Below are positions 31,945 through 42,380 of a stretch of 64,000 nucleotides of DNA, piece by piece. The position numbers were made by a program, and so were the translations under genes. The notes beneath the pieces are model-generated. The model was not told where the DNA came from, searched no databases, and was given only the letters and a program-made list of their open reading frames with translations. The DNA lies in assembly GCF_000813845.1 (NCBI RefSeq), contig NZ_JWTB01000031.1, positions 1 through 64,000 on the forward strand. Direction: 5' to 3'. The stretch comes from Pseudarthrobacter phenanthrenivorans. GTDB lineage: Bacteria; Actinomycetota; Actinomycetes; Actinomycetales; Micrococcaceae. Positions within the stretch are counted from its first letter, which is position 1. Each line of letters opens with the position of its first letter.

Positions 31945-32955
31945 GTGCTCATTGCACAGCGCCCCACCCTCTCCGAAGAGGTCGTGTCCGAAAACCGTTC
32001 GCGTTTCGTCATTGAACCGCTGGAACCGGGCTTCGGCTACACCCTCGGAAACTCCCTCCGCCGTACCCTGCTCTCCTCCATCCCCGGTGCTGCCGTAACC
32101 AGCATCCGGATCGATGGTGTGCTGCACGAGTTCACCACGGTTCCGGGTGTCAAGGAAGATGTCACCGAGATCATCCTGAACATCAAGAACCTGTCGGTTT
32201 CCTCCGAGCACGACGAGCCTGTCGTGGCTTACCTGCGCAAGCAGGGCCCCGGAGTCGTCACCGCCGCGGACATCGCTCCGCCGGCCGGCGTCGAATTCCA
32301 CAACCCGGATCTGCACATCGCCACGCTGAACTCGAAGGGCAAGTTCGAACTCGAACTGACCATCGAGCGCGGCCGCGGCTACGTTTCGGCAGCTCAGAAC
32401 AAGTCCGGCGACGCAGAGATCGGCCGCATCCCGGTCGACTCCATCTACTCGCCGGTGCTGAAGGTTACTTTCCGCGTGGAAGCAACCCGTGTTGAGCAGC
32501 GCACCGACTTCGACAAGCTGATTGTCGACGTCGAGACCAAGCAGGCCATCGCCCCGCGCGATGCCGTTGCTTCCGCAGGCACCACCCTGGTGGAACTGTT
32601 CGGTCTGGCCCGTGAGCTGAACACCGCAGCTGAAGGTATCGAGATCGGCCCGTCGCCCACCGACGCTGCCCTGGCAGCCGACATGGCACTGCCGATCGAG
32701 GATCTGGACCTCACCGTCCGTTCCTACAACTGCCTCAAGCGTGAGGGCATCCACACCGTGGGTGAACTCGTTGCACGCTCCGAGGCTGACCTGATGGACA
32801 TCCGCAACTTCGGTGCCAAGTCCATTGACGAGGTCAAGGCAAAGCTGGTTGAACTGGGCCTTTCCCTCAAGGATTCGCCTCCCGGTTTTGACCTCGCAGC
32901 ACGCGCCGCAGCAATCGAAGAGGACGACGCCGCCTTCGGCGACGACGAACTCTAA
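31945..32955 (+). CDS. rpoA: DNA-directed RNA polymerase subunit alpha
   Basis: 336 residues. The N-terminal dimerisation and assembly domain ([20 protein letters not shown]) and the C-terminal DNA- and activator-contact domain ([19 protein letters not shown], helix-hairpin-helix) are both complete, joined by a linker near residue 230-250. GTG start after GAAAGGAAA. The acidic tail [12 protein letters not shown] is usual. Confidence 0.98.
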   Translation: MLIAQRPTLSEEVVSENRSRFVIEPLEPGFGYTLGNSLRRTLLSSIPGAAVTSIRIDGVLHEFTTVPGVKEDVTEIILNIKNLSVSSEHDEPVVAYLRKQGPGVVTAADIAPPAGVEFHNPDLHIATLNSKGKFELELTIERGRGYVSAAQNKSGDAEIGRIPVDSIYSPVLKVTFRVEATRVEQRTDFDKLIVDVETKQAIAPRDAVASAGTTLVELFGLARELNTAAEGIEIGPSPTDAALAADMALPIEDLDLTVRSYNCLKREGIHTVGELVARSEADLMDIRNFGAKSIDEVKAKLVELGLSLKDSPPGFDLAARAAAIEEDDAAFGDDEL

Positions 32956-33023
32956 ACCAGACCTTGGCCGGCGGGCAGCACCATGGAGTGCGGCCCACGG
33001 CTTCCACATGAGGAGAAACAATT

Positions 33024-33596
33024 ATGCCTACCCCCACTAAGGGTCCGCGCCTCGGAGGCGGCCCGGCTCACGAGCGCCTCATGCTCGCGAACCTGGCAGC
33101 ATCCCTGTTCGAGCACAAGCGGATCACCACCACGGTGACCAAGGCCAAGCGCCTGAAGCCGTACGCAGAGCGCCTGGTCACCTTCGCCAAGCGTGGCGAC
33201 CTCGCTTCCCGCCGCCGCGTTCTCGGCCTGATCAGCAACAAGGGCGTCGTCCACGAGCTGTTCACCGACATCGCCCAGGCCGTGGAGAACCGCGACGGCG
33301 GCTACACCCGCATCACCAAGATCGGCAACCGCAAGGGCGACAACGCCCCCATGGCTGTCATCGAACTGGTCCTCGAGCCGGTTTCCGCCAAGCAGGCCGT
33401 CGTAGCCGAGGCTACGCAGGCTGCTGCCAAGGCTGCTCCGGCCGCCGAGGAAGCTCCCGCTGAAGAGGCTCCGGCCGCTGAGGAAGCTGCTGCAACCGAA
33501 GAGGCACCTGCTGCTAAAGAAGCTGCAACCGAAGAGGCTCCGGCCGCTGAGGAAGCTGCCGACGCTCCGGCTGCCGAGGAGAAGGAAGCGAAGTAA
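33024..33596 (+). CDS. rplQ: 50S ribosomal protein L17 with Ala/Glu repeat tail
   Basis: The first 120 or so residues are a normal L17 ([20 protein letters not shown], near the tunnel exit). The remaining 65 residues are an Ala/Glu/Pro tail built from repeats of the type EEAPAAEEA, giving 190 residues in all. The tail is acidic and probably disordered. AGGAGAAAC precedes the ATG. Confidence 0.96.
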   Translation: MPTPTKGPRLGGGPAHERLMLANLAASLFEHKRITTTVTKAKRLKPYAERLVTFAKRGDLASRRRVLGLISNKGVVHELFTDIAQAVENRDGGYTRITKIGNRKGDNAPMAVIELVLEPVSAKQAVVAEATQAAAKAAPAAEEAPAEEAPAAEEAAATEEAPAAKEAATEEAPAAEEAADAPAAEEKEAK

Positions 33597-33615
33597 TTCG
33601 CTGACCGGATTCTTA

Positions 33616-33621
33616 TAGACT
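33616..33621 (+). promoter_or_regulatory. -10 box for leaderless truA
   Basis: TAGACT (in TTATAGACTTAGG) ends seven bases before the truA GTG at 33629. That is the distance from a -10 box to the transcription start, so the mRNA probably begins with the start codon. No clear -35. Confidence 0.5.
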
Positions 33622-33628
33622 TAGGTCT

Positions 33629-34543
33629 GTGAACCACCAAAAACCCGCGGCCCCCGTTCCAGGGGGCGGCGGGTTTTTGCGTATCCGGCTCGATCTTTCC
33701 TACGACGGCGGCCCGTTCAGCGGGTGGGCAGTGCAGCCTGGCCTGCGCACCGTCCAGGGCGTCCTGGAAGAGGCGATCGCCCTCCTGGTCCGCCGCCAGG
33801 TCCGGGTCACCGTCGCCGGCCGCACCGACGCCGGTGTACATGCCCGCGGCCAGGTGGTCCACCTGGACCTTACTGAAGCCGAGTGGCAGTCAATGCCGCG
33901 CGGGCACGAACTTGATCCCGCCGTCGCCATGCTGCGTCGGCTCCGCGGGGCGCTGAACCGGGCGCTCGGGGACCTGCCCGGCGCCGTGGAGATCCACGCT
34001 GCCTCGCTGGCTCCCGAAGGCTTTGACGCCCGGTTCTCCGCCCTTTGGCGCCGGTACAGCTACCGGATTGCGGATGGACCGGCGCTGTGGGACCCGCTGG
34101 AGCGGTACTTCACGCTGTGGCACAAGAACGCGCTTGACGTCGACCTCCTCAACAAGGGCGCCTCGCAGCTGCTGGGCCTGCAGAACTTCCTGTCTTTCTG
34201 CAAGCCCCGCGAGGGCGCCACCACCGTCCGGGAACTGCAGCGCTTCGAGTTCCGGCGCGGCGAGGACGGGGCCATCGTGGCCACCGTCCAGGCGGATGCC
34301 TTCTGCCACAACATGGTGCGGGCCCTGATCGGGTCGGCGCTGTATGTGGGGGAGGGGACCGTGCCCCCGGGCTGGCTGTACGAGCGGCTCCTGCTGCAGA
34401 AGCGGGACGCGAAATCGGTGCTTGCGGCGCCGCACCCACTCGTGCTGGAGGAAGTGGCCTACCCGTCAGACAGCGAGCTGCTGGCCCGCGCGGAGCAGAC
34501 CCGGGCACTACGGGAGCACCAGCCCCCATCGATTGCTCCGTAG
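33629..34543 (+). CDS. truA: tRNA pseudouridine synthase A
   Basis: Makes pseudouridine at positions 38-40 of tRNA anticodon arms. The catalytic Asp is D67 in AGRTDAGVHARGQ; FRRGEDG-type and SFCKP segments (LLGLQNFLSFCKP) follow. From the GTG at 33629 the protein has 304 residues, but codons 4-17 are the rplQ terminator. The alternative TTG at 33677 (LRIRLDLSYDGG) would leave its ribosome binding site inside the hairpin. I favour GTG as a leaderless start. The usual rpoA-rplQ-truA order is kept. Confidence 0.93.
   Translation: MNHQKPAAPVPGGGGFLRIRLDLSYDGGPFSGWAVQPGLRTVQGVLEEAIALLVRRQVRVTVAGRTDAGVHARGQVVHLDLTEAEWQSMPRGHELDPAVAMLRRLRGALNRALGDLPGAVEIHAASLAPEGFDARFSALWRRYSYRIADGPALWDPLERYFTLWHKNALDVDLLNKGASQLLGLQNFLSFCKPREGATTVRELQRFEFRRGEDGAIVATVQADAFCHNMVRALIGSALYVGEGTVPPGWLYERLLLQKRDAKSVLAAPHPLVLEEVAYPSDSELLARAEQTRALREHQPPSIAP
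33639..33678 (+). terminator. rplQ terminator inside truA
   Basis: AAAAACCCGCGGCCCCC (33639-33655) pairs with 33662-33678, with one mismatch, around loop GTTCCA. The right arm ends in TTTTT. It is an intrinsic terminator for the alpha operon that lies within the first codons of truA. Confidence 0.85.
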
Positions 34544-34573
34544 CTGCCGTTTTCAGGCGTCAAAACGGCATCT
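34541..34573. terminator. Bidirectional terminator, truA / histidine kinase
   Basis: TAGCTGCCGTTTT (34541-34553) pairs with AAAACGGCATCTA (34561-34573), one mismatch, between convergent genes. It overlaps the truA stop codon. Confidence 0.7.
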
Positions 34574-34590
34574 ACCCAGCAGCCGATGAA

Positions 34591-36258
34591 CTAGAACGCC
34601 GGCGGGGGACCTTCTGCCGGCAGGATCACCGTGAAGGTACTGCCCTGGCCCGCTCCGCTCTCGCACTGGATGCTGCCCCCATGCCGCTCCACGATCATCC
34701 GCGTGATGGAAAGCCCGAGCCCTGCACCCGGAATGGCGGCCTTCTGCGCTGATTCCGTCCGGAAGAAGCGGTTGAACACCCGGGCCGCGTCCTCCGCGGT
34801 CATGCCCATCCCCGTGTCCCGGACGCTGAGGCGGACCCACTGCCGGTCCGCCGTGGCACTGATGCTGACCTGGCCGCCGTCGGGGGAGTACTTGATGGCG
34901 TTGGAGACCAGGTTGTCCAGCACCTGGCCGATGCGGAGCGGATCCGCATAAGCCCACAGCGGCGAGGGGACGTCGGCGGCGATCTCCACGTGGGAGCGCT
35001 GAGCCGAGGCCTGGGCGGAGCTGATGCTGGTCTCCACGAGGCTGGCCAGGTCCGTCCGCTTGGGATGGACGTTCAGCGAAGTGGAGGCAGAGGCCGTCAG
35101 GTCGGCCACCAGGTCCAGCAGCCGTTCGGCGTTCCGCTGGACCACCGCGAGGCGCTGGGCCACGCGCGGCGGAAGGCCGTCAGCTTCGTCCAGCACCAGG
35201 TCCACGTTGCCGAGGATCGAGTTCAGCGGGTTCTTGAATTCGTGCGACACGTTGGACACCAGTTCCTGGTTCGCCGCCAGGGACTCCACCCAGCCGGTGA
35301 CGTCGGTGTAGACCACCACGGCGCCGGTGAGGCGTCCGTCCTCACTGACCAAAGGGCGGGCCGCCGTGGAGACGGCACGCTGGTCCGGCCCTTCACCGGC
35401 CCACACCAGGTAGTCGGCGAAGGACTCGCCTGCCATGGCCCGGTTGATGGGCCGGCGGTCCTGCGGAAGCAGGGTGCGGCGGTCCTGGCCAAAGATCAGC
35501 TGGTGGCCCTGGCCGGGGAGGGCGTCGTCCGCGCCGGTGGCGCGGCGGAAGTTGCGCTGGCGGCTGTTGGACACCAGGAAGTGTCCGGAGCGGTCGACGG
35601 CGGCAATCCCCACGTCGGTGGCGTCCAGGACCGTCTCCAGCAGCTTTTCCCGTTCCCGGCTCGCTGCCAGCAGGTCCCGGAGTTCGCGGTCCTTGTCCGC
35701 CAGTTCGGCCTGCTGCTGGCGCAGGCTCACACTGGCGAAACGGATGGCCAGCGACACCGCAAGCATCATCACGGGGAAGAGGACGGCGCTGGTGATGTCC
35801 GAGGCCTTGAGGGCCGGGAAGTGTGCCACTGCGGTGGGAAGCATGATCAGGAGCGGCCCAACGAAGCTGAGGACCAGGCTGCTGCGGGCCAGCATCCCGG
35901 AGGCCGAAAGCCAGATGACCGGGAAGATGACGAGCACCGCCAGACCCGGCAGGAGGGGTGCTGCGCCGTTGCGCAGGAAGCCGATGGCGGCGAAATCCAG
36001 CACCGGGATGAGCAGGTACGGGCGGTGCGCCAGCCGCTCCCACGGGACCAGGAAGCAGCCGAGGAACAGTATCCCGTGGAGGACGATCCCCGCCACGTAC
36101 AGGGGGCTGTCCAGCAGGGAGGGCCAGGCGAAAGGCGTGGCCGCCGTGATCGCAGCCACGATCACGGTGAGGGGGAGTTGGCACAGCGCCACTTGGGCGC
36201 GGGTGCCCAGCCGGCGGAAGATGCGGCCGGGTCCCCGGTGGAACAACGGCTCAGCCAT
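34591..36258 (-). CDS. Membrane-bound PAS sensor histidine kinase
   Basis: Residues about 20-175 hold roughly six hydrophobic helices, a membrane sensor module; 176-205 is a linking helix; 210-325 is a PAS-like domain (ETVLDATDVGIAAVDRSGHF). The HisKA box NVSHEFKNPLNSILGN has phospho-acceptor H339. The ATPase part has the N box NLVSNAIKYSPDGG (from 449), DTGMGM (481-486) and GAGLGLSITR (511-520). All catalytic motifs are intact. ATG at 36258 gives 555 residues; an ATG nine codons earlier is possible and neither has a good ribosome binding site. Divergent from the response regulator gene. Confidence 0.88.
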   Translation of the reverse strand: MAEPLFHRGPGRIFRRLGTRAQVALCQLPLTVIVAAITAATPFAWPSLLDSPLYVAGIVLHGILFLGCFLVPWERLAHRPYLLIPVLDFAAIGFLRNGAAPLLPGLAVLVIFPVIWLSASGMLARSSLVLSFVGPLLIMLPTAVAHFPALKASDITSAVLFPVMMLAVSLAIRFASVSLRQQQAELADKDRELRDLLAASREREKLLETVLDATDVGIAAVDRSGHFLVSNSRQRNFRRATGADDALPGQGHQLIFGQDRRTLLPQDRRPINRAMAGESFADYLVWAGEGPDQRAVSTAARPLVSEDGRLTGAVVVYTDVTGWVESLAANQELVSNVSHEFKNPLNSILGNVDLVLDEADGLPPRVAQRLAVVQRNAERLLDLVADLTASASTSLNVHPKRTDLASLVETSISSAQASAQRSHVEIAADVPSPLWAYADPLRIGQVLDNLVSNAIKYSPDGGQVSISATADRQWVRLSVRDTGMGMTAEDAARVFNRFFRTESAQKAAIPGAGLGLSITRMIVERHGGSIQCESGAGQGSTFTVILPAEGPPPAF

Positions 36259-36303
36259 GGTTCTGACTCGTACCCCTTTACACATGGAAAGCGGGCGCGC
36301 CAA

Positions 36304-36511
36304 GGTGCATTGATTTCCCCCCAGTTACCTTGGCATCCGCCCTTTCCTCTGGATAATGCACATGTCTTGTCATAATAATTGACTTTTCAATTTTCGGTGC
36401 TGATTCGGATGTCATCAGCCCGGCTTACTAGTAGCGTATAAATGGTTGGAGCGGGAATGGCATTGGCGCTGGGCCAATGGGGGGCCATCTCCGCCTGGCG
36501 CAGGGATAGCA
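36304..36511. promoter_or_regulatory. Divergent control region, kinase / response regulator
   Basis: An AT-richer stretch (CATAATAATTGACTTTTCAA around 36371-36390) than the surroundings. TTGACT at 36379 resembles a -35, and TATAAAT at 36437-36443 a -10, but they do not form one well-spaced promoter. The two start codons face away from each other, so both promoters must be here. Confidence 0.35.
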
Positions 36512-37285
36512 ATGGACGATCTTGGTGTAGCTGTAGTAATCGAAGACGATGCGGATGTGCGCAACCTTCTCGAAGGTGTGCTCACCCAGGCTGGCTTCGA
36601 AGTGCATACGGCTGTTGATGGACGGGCCGGGGTTGAAGTGGTCCGCAGCAAGCAGGCCAACGTTGTCACGCTCGACATCGGCCTGCCCGACATTGACGGG
36701 TTTGAGGTTCTCCGCCGGATCCGGAATTTCAGCAATGCCTACGTGGTGATGCTGACCGGCCGGACCGAGGAACCGGACCTGCTGAGTGCTTTGAATGCAG
36801 GGGCGGACGACTACATCGCCAAACCTTTCCGGCCCCGGGAACTCCGGGCGCGGGTGGCGGCGATGATGCGGCGGCCCCGGCATGAAGTGACAGGGCAGAA
36901 GCCGGCGCAGTGGGGGGAGGCGCCTACTCCCGCCCCGGTGGAGCCCGGGGTGCTGCAGCATAACGGCCTGCTGCTGAACCACCGGACGCGCACCGTTGAA
37001 ATCAAAGGCGAGCCGCTGGGCCTGACGCGCAGCGAGTTCGACCTGCTCCATGTGCTGTTGAAGGGCGGCGGTGCCGTGTGTACCAGGGCTGACCTGGTCC
37101 GGGCCGTACGGGGCGACTTCTACGACCGGGACACGTATATCAGTGAGGCGGACGAGCGGGCCGTCGAGGTGCATGTGGGCAACCTGCGCCGCAAGCTCAA
37201 GGAAGACCAGTTGGCGCCGCGCTGGCTGCAGACCGTGCGCGGGGTGGGCTACCGGCTGGCGCCGCGGCGGCCGGACGATGCCTGA
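36512..37285 (+). CDS. OmpR-family response regulator
   Basis: Receiver domain 1-120 with acidic pocket E11, D12 and D13, phospho-acceptor D55 (TLDIGLPD), T82 and K104 (AKPF). A Pro-rich linker follows, then a winged-helix DNA-binding domain from about 145 to the end (TRSEFDLLHVLL, RAVEVHVGNLRRKL, TVRGVGYRL). All phosphorelay residues are intact. ATG at 36512 (MDDLGVAVVIEDD) after CAGGGA; the frame extends back to 36446 without homology. 257 residues. Probable partner of the divergent kinase. Confidence 0.9.
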   Translation: MDDLGVAVVIEDDADVRNLLEGVLTQAGFEVHTAVDGRAGVEVVRSKQANVVTLDIGLPDIDGFEVLRRIRNFSNAYVVMLTGRTEEPDLLSALNAGADDYIAKPFRPRELRARVAAMMRRPRHEVTGQKPAQWGEAPTPAPVEPGVLQHNGLLLNHRTRTVEIKGEPLGLTRSEFDLLHVLLKGGGAVCTRADLVRAVRGDFYDRDTYISEADERAVEVHVGNLRRKLKEDQLAPRWLQTVRGVGYRLAPRRPDDA

Positions 37286-37288
37286 CTG

Positions 37289-37771
37289 CTAGCCGTTCTC
37301 CAGGATGTAGGTGGACTGCAGTTCCGATACGGTGCGGGCCCCGTCCAGGGCCACACCAGCCATCAGGGCCTGGCCCTGGACGAAGTCGCCCCTCCGGATC
37401 AGGCCTTCCAGGAGTTCGGCGAGCCTGGCGAGCCGTACCCCGCCCACCATCGCGGAGCTGATCTTGAGGCTGATCACCGCGTCCAGGGCTGAGGCCTCAT
37501 CCTGGCTTTCCACCGCGGATCCGAGCCGGGCCAGCCGCAGGTCCCACATGGCGGCGTAGTCCCGGGCGAAGCGCTGGGCCAGGCCCGATCCAGCCAGTTC
37601 GTCTTCGAGTTCTTCCAGGACTGCGGCATCAATCAACGGCAAGAGAGCGGCTGCTTCCAGTGAGGGGGCCGAGCCGGCAGGCGGAACGGACGCGGCGGGC
37701 GACGCGACCCCGGACAGCGGGGAGTCCGCAGCGGGGCTCTTTCCGCCGGAACCGGGATCGGGACTTTTCAT
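37289..37771 (-). CDS. HPt-like protein lacking the phospho-histidine
   Basis: A Pro/Ala/Ser-rich N-terminus (1-40) is followed by a helical domain (about 44-150) with the HPt pattern. The usual motif is HxLKGSS; here it reads ISLKISSAMVGG, with I100 where His should be and I104 for the Gly. The rest of the HPt helix pattern (RLARLAELLEGL) is kept. It therefore cannot relay phosphate in the normal way and may be a binding or anti-regulator module. Convergent with the response regulator gene (3-base gap) and codirectional with the tad locus upstream. TAGCCT six bases before the ATG could be a leaderless -10. Confidence 0.75.
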   Translation of the reverse strand: MKSPDPGSGGKSPAADSPLSGVASPAASVPPAGSAPSLEAAALLPLIDAAVLEELEDELAGSGLAQRFARDYAAMWDLRLARLGSAVESQDEASALDAVISLKISSAMVGGVRLARLAELLEGLIRRGDFVQGQALMAGVALDGARTVSELQSTYILENG

Positions 37772-37864
37772 TGTTCAAGGCTACTTCCTGGAAATCCTTC
37801 GGTGTCCTATTTCTTCTCATTCTGTGTAAACCTTGAGGCAACCTTGCCGCCGTACTGAGTATCC

Positions 37865-38749
37865 TTACTGGCCGCTGAAGGTCACCACTGTATTGATGAC
37901 GGCCGGTCCCAGAATGGCAATGAAGAGGACCGGAAAGATAAAAAACAGCAGCGGGAAAAGGATCATGACGGGCAGTTTCATGGCCTTTTCCTCGGCCCGC
38001 TGGCGCCGCTTGACCCGCATCACCTTGGCCTGGACCCGCAGGACCCGGCTGATGGCGATCCCGTAGGTGTCGGCCTGCACCACGGCCTGCACAAAGCTGC
38101 GCAGTTCAGGGATGTTGGTTCTCTCGGCGAGGGCAATGTAGGACTCCCGGCGGCTGCGCCCCACCTGCATGTCCTGCAGGGTTCGGACCAGTTCTTCCGC
38201 GAGCGGTCCCTTGCCGTTCTCTCCGGCCCGGGCCATGGCGCCCTCGAAGCCCAACCCGGCCTCCACGGAGATGAGCATCTGGTCCAGCGTGTTGGCCAGT
38301 TCCAGCTGCATGGCCTTTTGCCGTTCCTGGCCCTTGCTGTAGAGGAGAAGGTCAGGGATGAAGTAGCCGAGGACCAGGACAAAGAGCCCGGCGAGCTTCA
38401 TCAGCGGGGAGCTTCCGATGGAGGTGAGGTACAGGCCAATGGCCACACCTGCCAGGCCAATACCCAGTTTTGACCCCAGGACCTTGCCCAGCGGCATGGA
38501 GGCGGGCCGGCCGGCGAGGGCAAGCAGCCGGTCGAGGAAAGCGACGTAGGCCGGGGGAGTCAGCCGCCTGCCGATGCCTTCCAGCAGGCCCGGCTTGGAT
38601 GCCGGTGCGGCGGCAACGGGCGGCGCGCCGCGGGAGAGCAGGTCGGAGACGGCTGCACGGCCCTGCTTGTCCACGGTGAGGATGGACCAGGCCAGCGCCG
38701 CAACAGGGGTGCAGACCAGCAGAACGGACAGGAGGACGATCAGGTTCAT
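37865..38749 (-). CDS. tadC: Tad pilus inner-membrane platform protein TadC (locus 1)
   Basis: GspF-family membrane protein, 294 residues, last gene of tad locus 1. Helices at both ends and near the middle; the cytoplasmic GspF domain includes ALDQMLISVEAG-type sequence (NTLDQMLISVEAGLGFEGAM) and KVMRVKRRQRAEEKAMKLPV. Works with TadB as the platform on which CpaF assembles the pilus. Start ATG seven bases after the tadB stop. The locus 2 paralogue is at 46290. Confidence 0.88.
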   Translation of the reverse strand: MNLIVLLSVLLVCTPVAALAWSILTVDKQGRAAVSDLLSRGAPPVAAAPASKPGLLEGIGRRLTPPAYVAFLDRLLALAGRPASMPLGKVLGSKLGIGLAGVAIGLYLTSIGSSPLMKLAGLFVLVLGYFIPDLLLYSKGQERQKAMQLELANTLDQMLISVEAGLGFEGAMARAGENGKGPLAEELVRTLQDMQVGRSRRESYIALAERTNIPELRSFVQAVVQADTYGIAISRVLRVQAKVMRVKRRQRAEEKAMKLPVMILFPLLFFIFPVLFIAILGPAVINTVVTFSGQ

Positions 38750-38756
38750 CGGGGCC

Positions 38757-39689
38757 TCAGAACTTCAGGTCGATGATCTTGCGCATCCACAGCGCGCCAA
38801 TGGTCATCAGGACAAACGAGGCCCCGATCATCACCCAGCCCAGGGGATGGGTGAACATCGAGTTCATGTAGCTGGGGCTCACGGCCAGCAGCATGGCCAC
38901 GATGCCGAACGGCATGGCGATCAGGATGTAGGCCGAGAACTTGCCTTCCGCCGCCAAAGCCTTGATGTGGCCTTTGATTTCGGCGCGCTCGCGGATGGTC
39001 TCGTTGACCTGGTCCAGTACCTCCGCCAGGTTGCCGCCCACTTCCCGGTTGATCTGGATGGCCTGCGAGATCCAGACGAAATCCTCGTTCTTCATCCGGT
39101 CGGCGGTGTCATTCAGGGCGGCCAGCAGGTCACGGCCCAGGCTGGTCTCGGTGATCACCCGCCGCATCTCCTCCGACGTCGGTTTCTGGGATTCGGTGGC
39201 GGCGGCGTCGATGGCACGCAGGATGCTGTGCCCGGCCCGGAGGCCGCCGGAGAGCAGCTGCAGGGTGTCGCCGAGCTGGCTGTCGAAGGCGGCACGCCGC
39301 TTGCCGGCCAGGAAGCCAAGGACGAGTTTGCCCACGAAGGGCGCCAGCAGGGCGAGGAGCAGCCCCACCACGGGACCGACGGTCACCAGGCCCACGAGCA
39401 TGCCCACGCACGCGCCGATTCCCACCAGGAGGAAGAATTCCGCCTGGCTGAGGCGAAGGCCGGCGTTCTCCAGCTCGGCCCGGGAGAAGAGCTTGACGGT
39501 TCGCCCGGCGAGAAGGCGCTCCAAAGAGCGGACCCCCGACGTTGCCAGGCGGGAAATGGAGGACGGCGGCTCGGGCTCAAACGGACGACGGCGGTCCAGC
39601 GGCACCGAGGGCGCGCTGGGCAGGAGCACGGCCACGCCCAGCAGGCAGATGGCTGCCAGCAGGATGACGCTTCCGATGGCGATGATCAT
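38757..39689 (-). CDS. tadB: Tad pilus inner-membrane platform protein TadB (locus 1)
   Basis: GspF-family protein, 310 residues. The GspF domain signature is LLSGGLRAGHSILRAIDAAA; NREVGGNLAEVLDQVNETIR follows, and two helices lie at the C-terminus. GGGAGGCGGC precedes the ATG, ten bases after the cpaF stop. Confidence 0.9.
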   Translation of the reverse strand: MIIAIGSVILLAAICLLGVAVLLPSAPSVPLDRRRPFEPEPPSSISRLATSGVRSLERLLAGRTVKLFSRAELENAGLRLSQAEFFLLVGIGACVGMLVGLVTVGPVVGLLLALLAPFVGKLVLGFLAGKRRAAFDSQLGDTLQLLSGGLRAGHSILRAIDAAATESQKPTSEEMRRVITETSLGRDLLAALNDTADRMKNEDFVWISQAIQINREVGGNLAEVLDQVNETIRERAEIKGHIKALAAEGKFSAYILIAMPFGIVAMLLAVSPSYMNSMFTHPLGWVMIGASFVLMTIGALWMRKIIDLKF

Positions 39690-39699
39690 GGCCGCCTCC

Positions 39700-41183
<1,484 letters not shown>

Positions 41184-41184
<1 letters not shown>

Positions 41185-42380
41185 CAGATAACCACCCTTC
41201 GGTGAAGCTTCCGCTGAGTCTGTGTGCGCCAGGCCGGGTTGAAGCGCTCCACCAGCTGGCGGAGGCTCTTGACGGCGGGGTCTTTCTTCGATTCCTGCAG
41301 GACAGGGATGCCGCGGTTGGTGGACAGGGCCACCGCGCGGGAGCGGGGGACGCTGACGTCCACGGGTGCGCCGATGGTGGATTCGACGTCCTGGACGTTG
41401 AGGCCTGCTTTCGCGTCCGCCATGTTGAGGACCACGTGGCGGGATTCGGGCATGATTTCGAGCTGGCGGAGGACTTCCAGTCCGGAGCGGAGTCCGCGCA
41501 GGCTGGGGATGTCCATGGCGCTGACCCACACCACATCCGTGCACTGCTCCATGGCCGCGAGGCCGATTTCGGGCATGCCCGGGGCAGTGTCGATTACCAC
41601 GTACTGGAACTCCTGGGCGAGCTGTTCGAGCAGCCGGCTGACCTGGTCCGGGGTGATGTGGTCTGCGTCCACGGGGTTGGGCGGGGCGCAGAGGGCGTAG
41701 ATGCCGGCGGGGTGCACCGTGAGGAAGGCCTTGAGGACCAGCGAGTCCTGGGCGGCGGCGGGGGTGACGGCGTCCGTGACGGTGTGTTCGGGGTTGAGGT
41801 ACAGGCCCGAGGCGACATCGCCGAACTGCAGGTCAAGGTCCACGATGACCACGCTCATGGGTGCGATCTGACCCAGGCCGATGGCGATGTTGGTGGCCAG
41901 GGTGGTTTTGCCCACGCCGCCCTTGGGGGAGAAGACGCCGATGACCAGGCCCTTGCTGTTTGCTTCCGCCTGCTGTGATTCGGGGCCTCGGTGCCTGGTG
42001 GCGAAGGACTGGCAGGCGCGCTCCAGCAGCACCCGGATTTCGGCGGCGTCCGCCTGCGGGCTGAGGATGTCGCGGATGCCGGCGCGCATGGCGTGCAGGA
42101 GGAACTCCGGCTGCACGTCGCTGACCAGGACCAGGCTGAGACCTGGGAGCTGGACGTCGAAGACCTTGGCGAACCGCAATGCCTCTTCGTAGGGGACGTC
42201 CGGGCCGATGATGAGGACCTCGGGCTGTTCCTGGTTGAGGAGGGCGAACAGTTCGGCCGGGCCTGCCGGGAGGATGTCGCTCGCGATGGTCTGGACGGTG
42301 CCGCGCAGTCCGTGGGCGACGGCGGCGCGCAGCTTCTGGTCGAACTCGGCGTTGGGGGAGAGGAGGACGAAGCGGCTCAC
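41184..42380 (-). CDS. cpaE: CpaE/TadZ-like ParA-family ATPase (locus 1)
   Basis: Pilus positioning or localisation ATPase, 398 residues. Residues 1-125 are a receiver-like fold without a usable phosphorylation site (EVLIIGPDVP in place of the Asp loop); the rest is a MinD/ParA ATPase with the deviant Walker A FSPKGGVGKTTLATN and DLDLQFGDVASGL. The GTG start overlaps the cpaB stop (GTGA). Confidence 0.9.

Noticed and set aside
41185..41544. CpaF (locus 1) extended to 614 residues
   Set aside because: The extension is the cpaE coding region in another frame; the ATG at 41184 overlaps the cpaE stop as in a coupled operon.
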